Shown piece after piece: positions 1 through 6,587 of a stretch of DNA of 18,454 nucleotides; position 1 is the stretch's first letter; each line of letters begins with the position of its first letter. Both the position numbers and the translations under genes were made by a program. The notes beneath the pieces are model-generated. The model saw only the letters and a list, made by a program, of their open reading frames with translations. It was not told where the DNA came from and searched no databases. The DNA is from Gemmatimonadota bacterium (GTDB lineage Bacteria > Gemmatimonadota > Gemmatimonadetes > Gemmatimonadales > GWC2-71-9), in contig QHTX01000086.1 of the NCBI GenBank assembly GCA_003220975.1, positions 1 to 18,454 of the forward strand. The letters are read 5' to 3'.

Positions 1-519
1 GGCGACCGCGGGACGGCGATGAAAGAGATCGACCGGGCGCTCGAAATCGATCCGTCGAACCAGATCTTCTATCACACCAAGGCGGCGTTCACCTGGACCC
101 GTGGCAAGCCCAAGGATGCCATACGAGTCCTACAGGCATGCGTCGCGGCAGTCCCATCGAGCTGGCTGTGTTACGCAGCGCTCGGAGACGACTACGGCCG
201 GGTGGGCGACAAACAGCAGGCGCTGGACGCCCTGACCGCGGCGGAACGTCTCGCCCCCGCCGATGCCGCCGTCCAGTTCGAACTCGGGCTTGCGTACGCG
301 GCCTTGGGCCAGGATCAACAGGCTGCGGCGGCGCTGGAAAAGACGCTGGCACTCGGTGCCAGCCACGCCACCGTGCAATACAACCTCGGAGTGGTGTACG
401 CTCGCTTGGCCAAGTATGACGCCGCCTGGCTCCACGCTCGGATTGCCGAGCACCAGGGCTATCCGGCGGCCGATTTAATCAGCCGGCTGGCGCAACTCGC
501 GCCCGAGCCCATTTGGTAG
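1..519 (+). CDS. TPR-repeat protein, C-terminal part
   Basis: The reading frame is open from the first base of the window and ends at a TAG at 517-519, so the true start lies upstream; the ATG at 19 is only the first in-window Met. The visible 172 residues are helical repeats with the TPR signature (paired A/G/Y/A positions, for example ALGDDYGRVGDKQQALDAL, then LGLAYAALGQDQQAAAALEK, then LGVVYARLAKYDAAWLHA), giving at least three or four 34-residue units. TPR arrays act as protein-protein scaffolds. No catalytic domain is visible, so partner and role are unknown; the missing N-terminal part may carry one. No signal or membrane segment lies in the visible part. It is separated by about 260 bp from the leftward lipoprotein gene that follows. 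Confidence 0.85.
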   Translation, partial: GDRGTAMKEIDRALEIDPSNQIFYHTKAAFTWTRGKPKDAIRVLQACVAAVPSSWLCYAALGDDYGRVGDKQQALDALTAAERLAPADAAVQFELGLAYAALGQDQQAAAALEKTLALGASHATVQYNLGVVYARLAKYDAAWLHARIAEHQGYPAADLISRLAQLAPEPIW

Positions 520-577
520 CCGGTACGACCATTGTGAGCGTGACGCCGATCGACCCGAACTTTGCCCGTAGCGCGGT

Positions 578-598
578 CAGCGGATTGGTCATCCGCTG
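578..598. repeat. 8-bp-stem hairpin downstream of the TPR gene
   Basis: CAGCGGAT (578-585) and ATCCGCTG (591-598) are perfect reverse complements around a 5-nt loop. It lies about 60 bp past the TPR stop codon, between two convergent genes. There is no T tract on either side, so it is not a textbook intrinsic terminator, but it could help to end transcription. The rest of 520-781 shows no gene or motif that I recognise. Confidence 0.35.
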
Positions 599-781
599 CG
601 CGGCGCTAACCGACTCTGCTCTTAGTGATTGCAACGCGCTTTGCCCGAGTGTTTGCCTCAGATCCTCTTGAGAAGGGATCGGGCTGCCCGGACATAGCCC
701 CTGCGTCCAGCAGACGATCTCCAGCGCGGCGGAGTGCTCTTGCAGCGCCGTCGGGCGCTAAGTGACTGCGAGGCTTACAGC

Positions 782-2152
782 TTAGGGGGTGCGATAGGCC
801 GAGTACTCCGCCGCGTAATCAACCGAAAAACAACAGCCAAAGGAGCCCGAAGGCTGAGTGTTTCGGCCCCACGGCCACTGCATGATGAAGCGGATGTTCA
901 TATGAAGCTCGTTACGCGCTCTCTTGATCGCAGCCGCGGTGATCGAGTCGTTGTAGTAGCCCTCGTTGAAGATGACCAGCTTATGTTGCTCGTGCGCCGC
1001 CGCGAGTGCCTGATAGAACGATGCCAGCGCCTCCAATTCATTGTCGTAGATATCGTCTGCGTACACGTTGGGCCGCGTGCCGACGGCGTCGAAGTCGGCG
1101 ATCAAGGAGGTGAGCCGGTCCGCTCCGATCGTGGTCGAACTGGGTGCGGCCCCCGCGATGGAGAACCCGAAGCTATTCTCGACGGGAAACTGGCTCAGGT
1201 AATCCTTCCAGAGCCGCCTTGTGTAGGCTCGTGCCTGACCAACTTCCAGACCGCCCTTCTCACCATCGAGATCATACAAAAGGTCCAGGTTCTCCTTCGC
1301 TGCCTCTGCCTGCCTAATGGTGCTAGAGACGAAGCTCCAAACTATGTTGTATGAGCTATCCACCCAGGCCGGGTCTTTGGACGAGCTGTCCACCCAGGCC
1401 GGATCCGACGGATCCAGAATCCACTGTGTGTCAAATCGAAGTATCACTTCGTTGAACCCCGTTCGTTGGATGGCGGCCAGAACGCTCTTCAGGTTCGTCA
1501 AGTGCTGCGGCAAAAGATGTCCGCTATGCGCGTTCACCTCGTGCCCATATACGTCGGGCCCAAGCGGGCCTAGGTCTGTATACCACAGATTCAGCGACAC
1601 CTTACGTTGACCGTTGGCGTACATGGTAGCGAGTTGCTGCTGCACCGTCGTGGAGTCGAGGTGGTAAGTACCGATGACCGGACGCAGATTCAGCGGGGCG
1701 TACCAGTTCGCTGGCGTTGGGTTCGATAGCTCCGTGCCCATCGAGTAGAATGGATAATTCGAGCCACCGCTCTCGTAGGGCACCATCACAGTTACGTCGA
1801 GCTTGCCTGACAGACCTTCCGCGGTCGCTGAAATCGTTGCGATTCCCAAGCTCACGCCTGTGACCACACCGGCCGCGCTGACCACAGCGATAGGCGGTGA
1901 GGAAGAAGAAAAAGCTACTTTCGGGTCTGTTACAACCGCGCCCGAAGCGTCCTTTACGATCACCGCGAGCTGCAGCGTTGACCCAAGAAGTACAACAGGG
2001 CTGGACGCCGTGACAGTTACGGAGGCCTGGCTCGGTGGACCAGTCGGCACAGTTCCGCTCTGGCCACATCCGGCAGCGGTGAAAATCAGACCGATGGAAC
2101 TGACTGAATGCCGCCAGCTAGGACTCATCGCTTCGCTGTGCACACGCGCCAA
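782..2152 (-). CDS. Big2-domain lipoprotein with TIM-barrel-like C-terminal domain
   Basis: A 456-aa predicted secreted lipoprotein. Residues 15-29 form a short hydrophobic signal ending in a lipobox (TAAGC, Cys29), predicting an outer-envelope anchor. Residues about 43-123 are a Big2 (bacterial Ig-like) domain, with the typical PKVAFSSSSPPIAVVSAAGVVTGVSLGIATISAT pattern split over several strands. The remaining roughly 330 residues alternate strands and helices and end with VIFNEGYYND (Asn396-Glu397) and MQWPWGR, which resembles a glycoside-hydrolase clan A barrel; no complete catalytic pair can be assigned, so enzyme activity is uncertain. The start is TTG at 2152, with GGGAGGGAG about 17 nt upstream; an ATG at 2128 (residue 9) is the alternative and would still leave a signal peptide. 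It follows a same-strand lipoprotein gene of the same architecture after 109 bp. Residues 250-269 are a duplicated decapeptide. Confidence 0.75.
   Translation of the reverse strand: MARVHSEAMSPSWRHSVSSIGLIFTAAGCGQSGTVPTGPPSQASVTVTASSPVVLLGSTLQLAVIVKDASGAVVTDPKVAFSSSSPPIAVVSAAGVVTGVSLGIATISATAEGLSGKLDVTVMVPYESGGSNYPFYSMGTELSNPTPANWYAPLNLRPVIGTYHLDSTTVQQQLATMYANGQRKVSLNLWYTDLGPLGPDVYGHEVNAHSGHLLPQHLTNLKSVLAAIQRTGFNEVILRFDTQWILDPSDPAWVDSSSKDPAWVDSSYNIVWSFVSSTIRQAEAAKENLDLLYDLDGEKGGLEVGQARAYTRRLWKDYLSQFPVENSFGFSIAGAAPSSTTIGADRLTSLIADFDAVGTRPNVYADDIYDNELEALASFYQALAAAHEQHKLVIFNEGYYNDSITAAAIKRARNELHMNIRFIMQWPWGRNTQPSGSFGCCFSVDYAAEYSAYRTP
1346..1405 (-). repeat. 30-bp tandem duplication inside the lipoprotein gene
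   Basis: Positions 1346-1375 and 1376-1405 match at 25 of 30 bases by hand alignment. They encode DPAWVDSSYN and DPAWVDSSSK back to back (residues 260-269 and 250-259). Being a whole number of codons, the duplication keeps the frame. The five differences suggest it is not brand new. Confidence 0.8.
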
Positions 2153-2261
2153 GTCGTGTCACCGATCTCCCTCCCTTTGTTCACGATCAGCCTAGATTTG
2201 CAACAACCAAAACACAGCCGTCACCAAGACAGTACCCCCACCACCTGAGCGGCTTTGTTCC

Positions 2262-3806
2262 TCACTGGAAGCAGGGGTCCGGCCGACGAGCGGGCGAGAG
2301 CATATCACCAATGAGCCCACTGCCAGCCCGAGCGTTCCACCATTCCGGCTGCTCGAACGTGTCCCACGTCCAGAGCAGCCATCCGGTGAACCCGTAGCTG
2401 CACGACTGGACTTGCCATGTTGTAAGCGCCTGCACAGCCGACTGCTCGGTCGCGTGGTATGCCTTATAGGCGCCGAACTCCCCCATGACGACCGGCTTCT
2501 CGAGGTAGCCGGCGAACGCGAAGTTCTGGACGAGCTGGGCTAGCGTGAGTCCATCCACTTCGGGATAAACGCTTAGGTTCACGAAGTCGATCGTCGAGCC
2601 CGCGATCGCCGGGTACGGATTGGTGATGCGAGGATCACCGATCCGCGCCGGGTTAGGTCCCTGGGGCCAGAAGAAGCCGATGGTTACGAGCGCGGTCGGG
2701 TCCACGGCGAGGATCGCCGGGCGCACGTGATTCACGTAATACACGAGATTCTCGTCCATCATCCGGCGCTTGGCCACAGCGTCGGCCATGTCGTAGCTCT
2801 GGCCCTTGCCAGTGGTGACCGTGCCGGCAGTGAGGCTCAGCGGGGGTGCGCTGCCATCGAAGTACTGCTCTTCGTGGAGCTGGTAGGCGAGGATGGCGCC
2901 GAGCGGCGCGCCCGCGGCGGCGAGCGCGTGGATGAAGTCCGTCCAGAACAAGCTCACGGCGCTGACACCGCCCGCAGTAAGGAAGTAGAGGTTTATCTGC
3001 TGAAACAAGGCACCTTGCTGTGCGTTCAGCAGGTCGGAGTAGGGAGGGCCGTCTGGGATGAATTCCAGCGAGACGACGACAAAGATGCCGTGGACTTTGG
3101 CTCGCTTGATGAAGTCCGCCACGTTCGCCACGTACGCGCTCGACAGACCGCCGCCCGGGTCGGCGAGGCCACCGACGTCTGCACCGTTGAGCAAGACTCG
3201 GACGACGTTGTACTTCAGCGTCTCCATTCCGGCCAGGGCCAGCTCGGTCTGGACGGAGTCGTAGTAGCCGGGGATGAACGTAGAGTGTGACAACTCAAGG
3301 TTGCCACCGTAGATCTTTTGGAGCATGGCCAGGCGAGTGTAGTTGTTGCCCCGAGGCGTGAACTTGACTCCGGTCACCCAGTCGTAAAGCTCGGTGGCTC
3401 CGCTCACCATGCGGAGTGCGATGCGATGCTGCGCTGGAGGTGGAGTCGGGCTCACGGTGATCCCCGCCGTCCCCGCTTGTCCCTCACTCGTTGCTGTAAT
3501 CGTCGCCGAGCCTGGTGCCACCCCTGTCACCAGCCCGGTCCCTGCCACCGTGGCCACTGCTGTGTTGCTGCTCGCCCACGTCAGCGTGCGGCCCTTGAGC
3601 ACGTTGCCAGCCGCATTTGTGGTCGTGGCCGTCAGCTGCACTGTCCCCCCAAACCCCCCAACCACTACGATCGCGGTTGCTGGCGAGACCGTCACCTTCG
3701 CGACGGGTTCGGGCGGCGCTGTCTCGTTGCTGCACCCGAGTACGAGCGTCGTCCCGAGCACCAGAGTCGCGGAGATTGCAAGACGGTGGCGGACAGGTCG
3801 GGTCAA
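2262..3806 (-). CDS. Big2-domain lipoprotein with GH5/clan A-like glycoside hydrolase domain
   Basis: A 514-aa predicted lipoprotein. The signal (basic MTRPVRHR, then hydrophobic) ends in LVLGC with Cys25 as lipidation site. Residues about 36-119 form a Big2 Ig-like domain, followed by a TPTPPP linker. Residues about 125-514 resemble a clan A (GH5-like) TIM barrel: FVVVSLEFIPDG, LAYQLHEEQYF with Glu312/Glu313 at the usual acid/base place, and KPVVMGEFGAY with Glu443 matching the GEFG nucleophile motif, then GWLLWTWDTFEQPEWW near the end. A beta-glycan hydrolase is likely, but the substrate is not readable. The only in-frame start codon after the upstream stop is TTG at 3806; the Shine-Dalgarno is weak (GAG six bases before). 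Cys469 and Cys512 could form a disulfide. The next gene leftward has the same domain layout, suggesting a functional pair. Confidence 0.8.
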   Translation of the reverse strand: MTRPVRHRLAISATLVLGTTLVLGCSNETAPPEPVAKVTVSPATAIVVVGGFGGTVQLTATTTNAAGNVLKGRTLTWASSNTAVATVAGTGLVTGVAPGSATITATSEGQAGTAGITVSPTPPPAQHRIALRMVSGATELYDWVTGVKFTPRGNNYTRLAMLQKIYGGNLELSHSTFIPGYYDSVQTELALAGMETLKYNVVRVLLNGADVGGLADPGGGLSSAYVANVADFIKRAKVHGIFVVVSLEFIPDGPPYSDLLNAQQGALFQQINLYFLTAGGVSAVSLFWTDFIHALAAAGAPLGAILAYQLHEEQYFDGSAPPLSLTAGTVTTGKGQSYDMADAVAKRRMMDENLVYYVNHVRPAILAVDPTALVTIGFFWPQGPNPARIGDPRITNPYPAIAGSTIDFVNLSVYPEVDGLTLAQLVQNFAFAGYLEKPVVMGEFGAYKAYHATEQSAVQALTTWQVQSCSYGFTGWLLWTWDTFEQPEWWNARAGSGLIGDMLSPARRPDPCFQ

Positions 3807-4318
3807 GGTCGGCTCGATGAAAAAAACGCCTTCAGTGCCGCTTGGTGTCTGGCTCGGCGATCCTGGGGTCCTTCGAGCACGCGGGTGCTTAGCGTCGCTT
3901 CAGTTGCTCGCTGCTGCATCACTCCCCGCACTTGCCGCACGAGTTTTCCCAGACTGAAGGCCGCACAAAAAAATCGGCCAAGCAAGAGAGTACCTCGCTC
4001 AGCCGGTTTCGCGATTCGCTCCCCTCGAGGCATTGGCGACCCGCACGACAGCGCGCCCCGGGGTTCACAGCATCTGAGTTGCGTTCGAAGATGCACCGCA
4101 GCGTGCGGCCTCGCAAGAATGGCTTACCATTCGCCGGTGCCCGAGTGGCAAACATCCCGGCAAAGCGTTTGGTAATCCCAGCCGCGAAGCAAAGTTAGAT
4201 GAGCGCACCGGACTCGCAGTCCGCTGTTCGGTCGTAGGGTTGCCTTTGACTCGGTCTGGGTACCATAAGTGGCCATCTGCAAGCCTTGATGCGAACTATT
4301 TGTCGCAGGGAGGGCACC
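3807..4318. other. 512-bp stretch without a supported gene
   Basis: This lies between the divergent GH-like lipoprotein gene (leftward) and the HTH gene (rightward), so promoters for both should be here, but I find no convincing -35/-10 pair. Open frames exist on both strands, but they have arginine-rich, low-quality translations and no homology that I recognise. It contains an A7 run near 3967, several short inverted repeats and the 15-bp hairpin at 4209-4223. Base composition is lower in GC than the window after 4.7 kb. Confidence 0.5.
4209..4223. repeat. 6-bp inverted repeat with 3-nt spacer upstream of HTH gene
   Basis: CGGACT, CGC, AGTCCG: a perfect dyad about 95 bp before the HTH start codon. 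A nearby pair, CCGGTGC (4134-4140) and GCACCGG (4205-4211), is also complementary. It could be a regulator or recombinase site, or chance in GC-rich DNA. Confidence 0.3.
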
Positions 4319-4558
4319 ATGGAACGCCACTTAGGACGGCTGACGACCGCCGCTTACGGAGAATTGCCGCGGGACGCGCTGCTCACGGCAGACGAGGTAG
4401 CGAAGTGGCTCAAGGTCGCGCGCCGTCAGGTACAGAGACTGGGGATCCCATGGATCGATCTCGGTCGGAAGACGCCGCGTTACCAGGTCAACGACATTCT
4501 GACATGGCTCGAGACTCGCCGTCGGGATGGTGGATGGCGCCGGGCTTCGAGTACCTGA
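4319..4558 (+). CDS. small excisionase-like helix-turn-helix protein (HTH_17 type)
   Basis: A 79-aa protein. From the ATG at 4319, preceded by a strong GGGAGGG at 4308-4314, it reads a short leader and then one compact domain: LLTADEVAKWLKVARRQVQRL, followed by IPWIDLGRKTPRYQVNDILTWLETRR. This is the MerR/excisionase-type winged helix of the HTH_17 family: a helix-turn-helix with A-DEVA-WL, an R-Q/V-R recognition helix, a GR-P-R-Y wing and a final tryptophan helix. Such proteins bind DNA as excision factors (Xis) or as small regulators. A longer start at 4286 is possible but has no ribosome-binding site. No integrase lies in the window, so it is either the remnant of an integrated element or a stand-alone regulator. 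It stands alone, at the border between a lower-GC and a higher-GC zone. Confidence 0.8.
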   Translation: MERHLGRLTTAAYGELPRDALLTADEVAKWLKVARRQVQRLGIPWIDLGRKTPRYQVNDILTWLETRRRDGGWRRASST

Positions 4559-4705
4559 GCCGTTAGCGGCCTCCTTCCGCATGCCCCGGCCTTGAGACCC
4601 GTGACAACTCTCCTGACGTGGGTTCAGGCGAGTCATTCGTAGAGAATGGGTGAGGCCAGCCGACCCGATGAACTCACCGTCCAATCACTCCGGTTCGCCC
4701 CCAGG

Positions 4706-5530
4706 TCACACCACACCCGACAAGTTCAGCAGCGCCCGCCACGCCTGGAACACCTCGCGGTAGTCGGCATGCGTGAACGTCACCGTGCGGCCGCCCGTGC
4801 GCGTCGCGCCGGGGCAAAGCTCCGCCACATCGGCGTGACTCGTCAACGCGAAGTCGACCTCGATGGTGACGGGCGAGCTGAGCACGAACGGCCGGCGCCG
4901 CCGCTTCAGCGCGGCCGTCACCCCCTCACGGATCATCCGGCACGCGACCGCGGGTGCGACGCTTTGGGCCGCCTGCCGGCCCACGGCCTGCTTCACCACC
5001 ACCGTGGCGATGTCCTCGCCCAGCAGGTCCTTCGCCTCGGCGGCGAGCGCGGCGTCACCGCTCACGAGGGCCACCGGCACGCCGTGCGCGCCCGCGTACG
5101 CCGCGTTGATGCCGAGCTCACCTACGGGCCGTCCGTTCAGCCGGACCTCGTGGATGCGGTCGGCGTACGTGTGGTCGAGAATCGCGTTGCGCGTGCCGGC
5201 GCGCGCGTGGTAGCCGATGAACAGCGCGGCGTCGAAGCCGCCGTCGATGCCCTGGACCATCGAGTGCGGCTTGGGATCGCCGGACAAGAGCTCCGCCGCC
5301 TGGTGCAGCTCCTCGACGACCAGGTTGCGCATGAACCAGTGGCTGTCGTTCACGAGGACGCGGGTGGCGCCGGCGGCCACCGCGCCCTCAACGGCGGCGT
5401 TCGCCTCGGACGTCATGAGGCGGCGGAAGCGGCCGTATTCGGCCGCCGCGGCCGGGTTGGTGGGGTCGGTCTGGGATTCGTGGACGACGCCCGCGATCCC
5501 TTCCATGTCGATGGAGATGTAGGTGCGCAT
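4706..5530 (-). CDS. dppA: M55 family D-aminopeptidase (DppA type)
   Basis: A 274-aa protein matching the full length of the M55 family, which releases N-terminal D-amino acids from peptides such as those from peptidoglycan. It begins with the hallmark SIDMEG. Metal-binding positions of the family are all present: Asp8 and Glu10 (DME), His64 (NDSHW), His108 (GYHAR) and Glu138 (GELG), plus the conserved DHTYADRI stretch at 119-126. No signal peptide is present, so it is cytoplasmic. The ATG at 5530 has AAGGG four bases upstream. It is transcribed away from the membrane-protein/regulator operon and shares a 73-bp intergenic region with it that holds a palindrome, so both may be controlled together. 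No dipeptide transporter genes accompany it, unlike the classical dpp operon. The family call is firm; the exact substrate is inferred. Confidence 0.93.
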   Translation of the reverse strand: MRTYISIDMEGIAGVVHESQTDPTNPAAAAEYGRFRRLMTSEANAAVEGAVAAGATRVLVNDSHWFMRNLVVEELHQAAELLSGDPKPHSMVQGIDGGFDAALFIGYHARAGTRNAILDHTYADRIHEVRLNGRPVGELGINAAYAGAHGVPVALVSGDAALAAEAKDLLGEDIATVVVKQAVGRQAAQSVAPAVACRMIREGVTAALKRRRRPFVLSSPVTIEVDFALTSHADVAELCPGATRTGGRTVTFTHADYREVFQAWRALLNLSGVV

Positions 5531-5548
5531 GGGCCCTTAGCGTAATGC

Positions 5549-5563
5549 CTTTGCAATGCAAAG
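5549..5563. promoter_or_regulatory. 15-bp perfect palindrome, candidate operator
   Basis: CTTTGCA-A-TGCAAAG is a perfect dyad with 7-bp arms around one central A. It ends four bases before the -35 box of the rightward operon and lies 19 bases upstream of the dppA-like start codon. That is where an operator controlling both genes would sit. The nearest candidate binder is the HTH_34 regulator encoded two genes into the operon. Binding is inferred. Confidence 0.6.
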
Positions 5564-5566
5564 TAC

Positions 5567-5595
5567 TTGACAAAGACCGCCCAGTTCCCTATCGT
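5567..5595 (+). promoter_or_regulatory. sigma-70-type promoter for the membrane protein/HTH_34/uppS-like operon
   Basis: A perfect -35 TTGACA (5567-5572), a 17-bp spacer and a -10 TATCGT (5590-5595, four of six consensus bases). The expected transcription start falls near 5601-5603, directly at the ATG at 5604, so the mRNA would be leaderless or nearly so. This agrees with the lack of a good Shine-Dalgarno before that ATG. Confidence 0.65.
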
Positions 5596-5603
5596 GCAGC
5601 GAG

Positions 5604-6188
5604 ATGAGCTCGCCCCAGCCGTTGCGCGACCGCGCGCTCGACAACCTCCGCTTCATCCGGCAGACGATGGAGCGGGCGGGGTCGTTCACCGCAGTCCCCG
5701 GGTGGGGCCAGGTGGCAGTGGGGGCGACCGCGCTCGCCGCCGCCTTCCTCGCCGCGCGGCAGCGCACCCCCGAGCTGTGGCTCCTGGCGTGGCTCGGCGA
5801 GGCACTCGTGGCGCTCACGATCGGCGGTTCCGCCATGGTCCGGAAGGCGTACGCCGTGAACGACCCGATCCTTTCCGGGCCGGGGCGTCGCTTCGGGTTG
5901 AGTTTCCTCCCGCCGATGGTGGTGGGCGGCCTGCTCACCGTGGCGCTGTACCGCGCCGGGCTGTGGCACGCGCTCCCCGGCACCTGGCTGCTGTTGTACG
6001 GCACCGGATTCGTGACGGGAGGGGCGTTCTCGGTGCGGATCGTGCCGGTGATGGGGCTGTGCTTCATGGTGGCCGGCGCGGCCGCGCTGTTCGGCCCCGC
6101 GGCGTGGGGCAACTGGCTGATGGCGACCGGGTTCGGCGGGCTGCACATCGTGTTCGGCGGGATCATCGCGCGGAGGTATGGTGGCTAA
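5604..6188 (+). CDS. small multi-pass membrane protein paired with HTH_34 regulator
   Basis: A 194-aa protein of unknown function. A short cytoplasmic N-terminus (LDNLRFIRQTMERAGSFTAV) is followed by about five hydrophobic segments (near residues 33-48, 55-75, 97-118, 127-143 and 150-185), with a PGWG turn before the first. No catalytic motif is visible. The gene starts at ATG 5604, right behind a strong promoter, and its last codons overlap the start of the regulator gene by 11 bp, so the two are translationally coupled. I recall this kind of membrane protein next to winged-helix regulators in other soil phyla, but this is memory and not checked. A sensing or envelope role is a reasonable guess only. 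Confidence 0.8.
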   Translation: MSSPQPLRDRALDNLRFIRQTMERAGSFTAVPGWGQVAVGATALAAAFLAARQRTPELWLLAWLGEALVALTIGGSAMVRKAYAVNDPILSGPGRRFGLSFLPPMVVGGLLTVALYRAGLWHALPGTWLLLYGTGFVTGGAFSVRIVPVMGLCFMVAGAAALFGPAAWGNWLMATGFGGLHIVFGGIIARRYGG

Positions 6189-6549
6189 GTCCGGAGTCGC
6201 GAGAAGGGCGGAAACGCCCGAGCAGAGCCTCAAGGCCGAGCCCGCCGGGCGGCGCGCGGCCGAGCTCGACCGCCTGATCCACGAGCGTGTGCGCCTCGGC
6301 ATCGTCAGCGCGCTCGCGGTGAACACGGCGCTGAGCTTCAACGAGCTCAAGGGGCTGCTGAAGGCGACGGACGGCAACCTGAGCGTGCACGCGCGGAAGC
6401 TCGAAGCGGCCCAGTATATCACGTGCACCAAGTCGTTCCAGGGACGCATCCCGAAGACCGAGTACCGGCTCACGGCTGCGGGTCGCCGCGCGCTGGAGCG
6501 CTACCTGGACCACATGGAGGCGTTGATCCGCGCCGCCCGGCACGGCTGA
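6178..6549 (+). CDS. winged-helix transcriptional regulator (HTH_34 / ArsR-MarR fold)
   Basis: A 123-aa protein. After a charged N-terminus, residues about 30-115 match the HTH_34 winged-helix family: LIHERVRLGIVSALAVNT, LSFNELKGLLKATDGNLSVHARKLEAAQYI (recognition helix around DGNLSVHARKLE), then a wing with KSFQGRIPKTEYRLTAAGRRAL and a dimerisation helix (LERYLDHMEALI). Such proteins are small dimeric repressors. The ribosome-binding site GGAGG (6172-6176) lies inside the upstream gene; it is one base from ATG 6178 and four from GTG 6181, so the real start may be 6181. It overlaps the membrane-protein gene and sits 27 bp before the uppS-like ATG. It is a good candidate to bind the palindrome at 5549-5563 and autoregulate. 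The effector is unknown. Confidence 0.9.
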   Translation: MVAKSGVARRAETPEQSLKAEPAGRRAAELDRLIHERVRLGIVSALAVNTALSFNELKGLLKATDGNLSVHARKLEAAQYITCTKSFQGRIPKTEYRLTAAGRRALERYLDHMEALIRAARHG

Positions 6550-6572
6550 GGCCGAATTTTTTTGAGGCGTAA

Positions 6573-6587
6573 CTTTATGTCGCAAAG
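6573..6587. promoter_or_regulatory. imperfect palindrome over the uppS-like start, possible second operator
   Basis: CTTTATGTCGCAAAG spans the ATG at 6577. It matches 10 of 15 positions of the palindrome at 5549-5563, keeping the CTTT and GCAAAG ends at the same spacing; extended by one base each side, ACTTT and AAAGT are complementary. It could be a weaker site for the same regulator, or chance, since the centre is not symmetric. Confidence 0.3.

Noticed and set aside
4129..4275. tRNA-like pieces (GTGCCCGAGTGG, a GGACT/AGTCC anticodon-like hairpin, 7-bp stem 4134-4140 with 4205-4211)
   Set aside because: No T-arm consensus (GTTCRA) at the right place and no full cloverleaf on either strand by hand folding.
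4646..5545. 299-aa + strand frame opposite the D-aminopeptidase
   Set aside because: Antisense shadow; the M55 metal-binding residues are complete on the minus strand.
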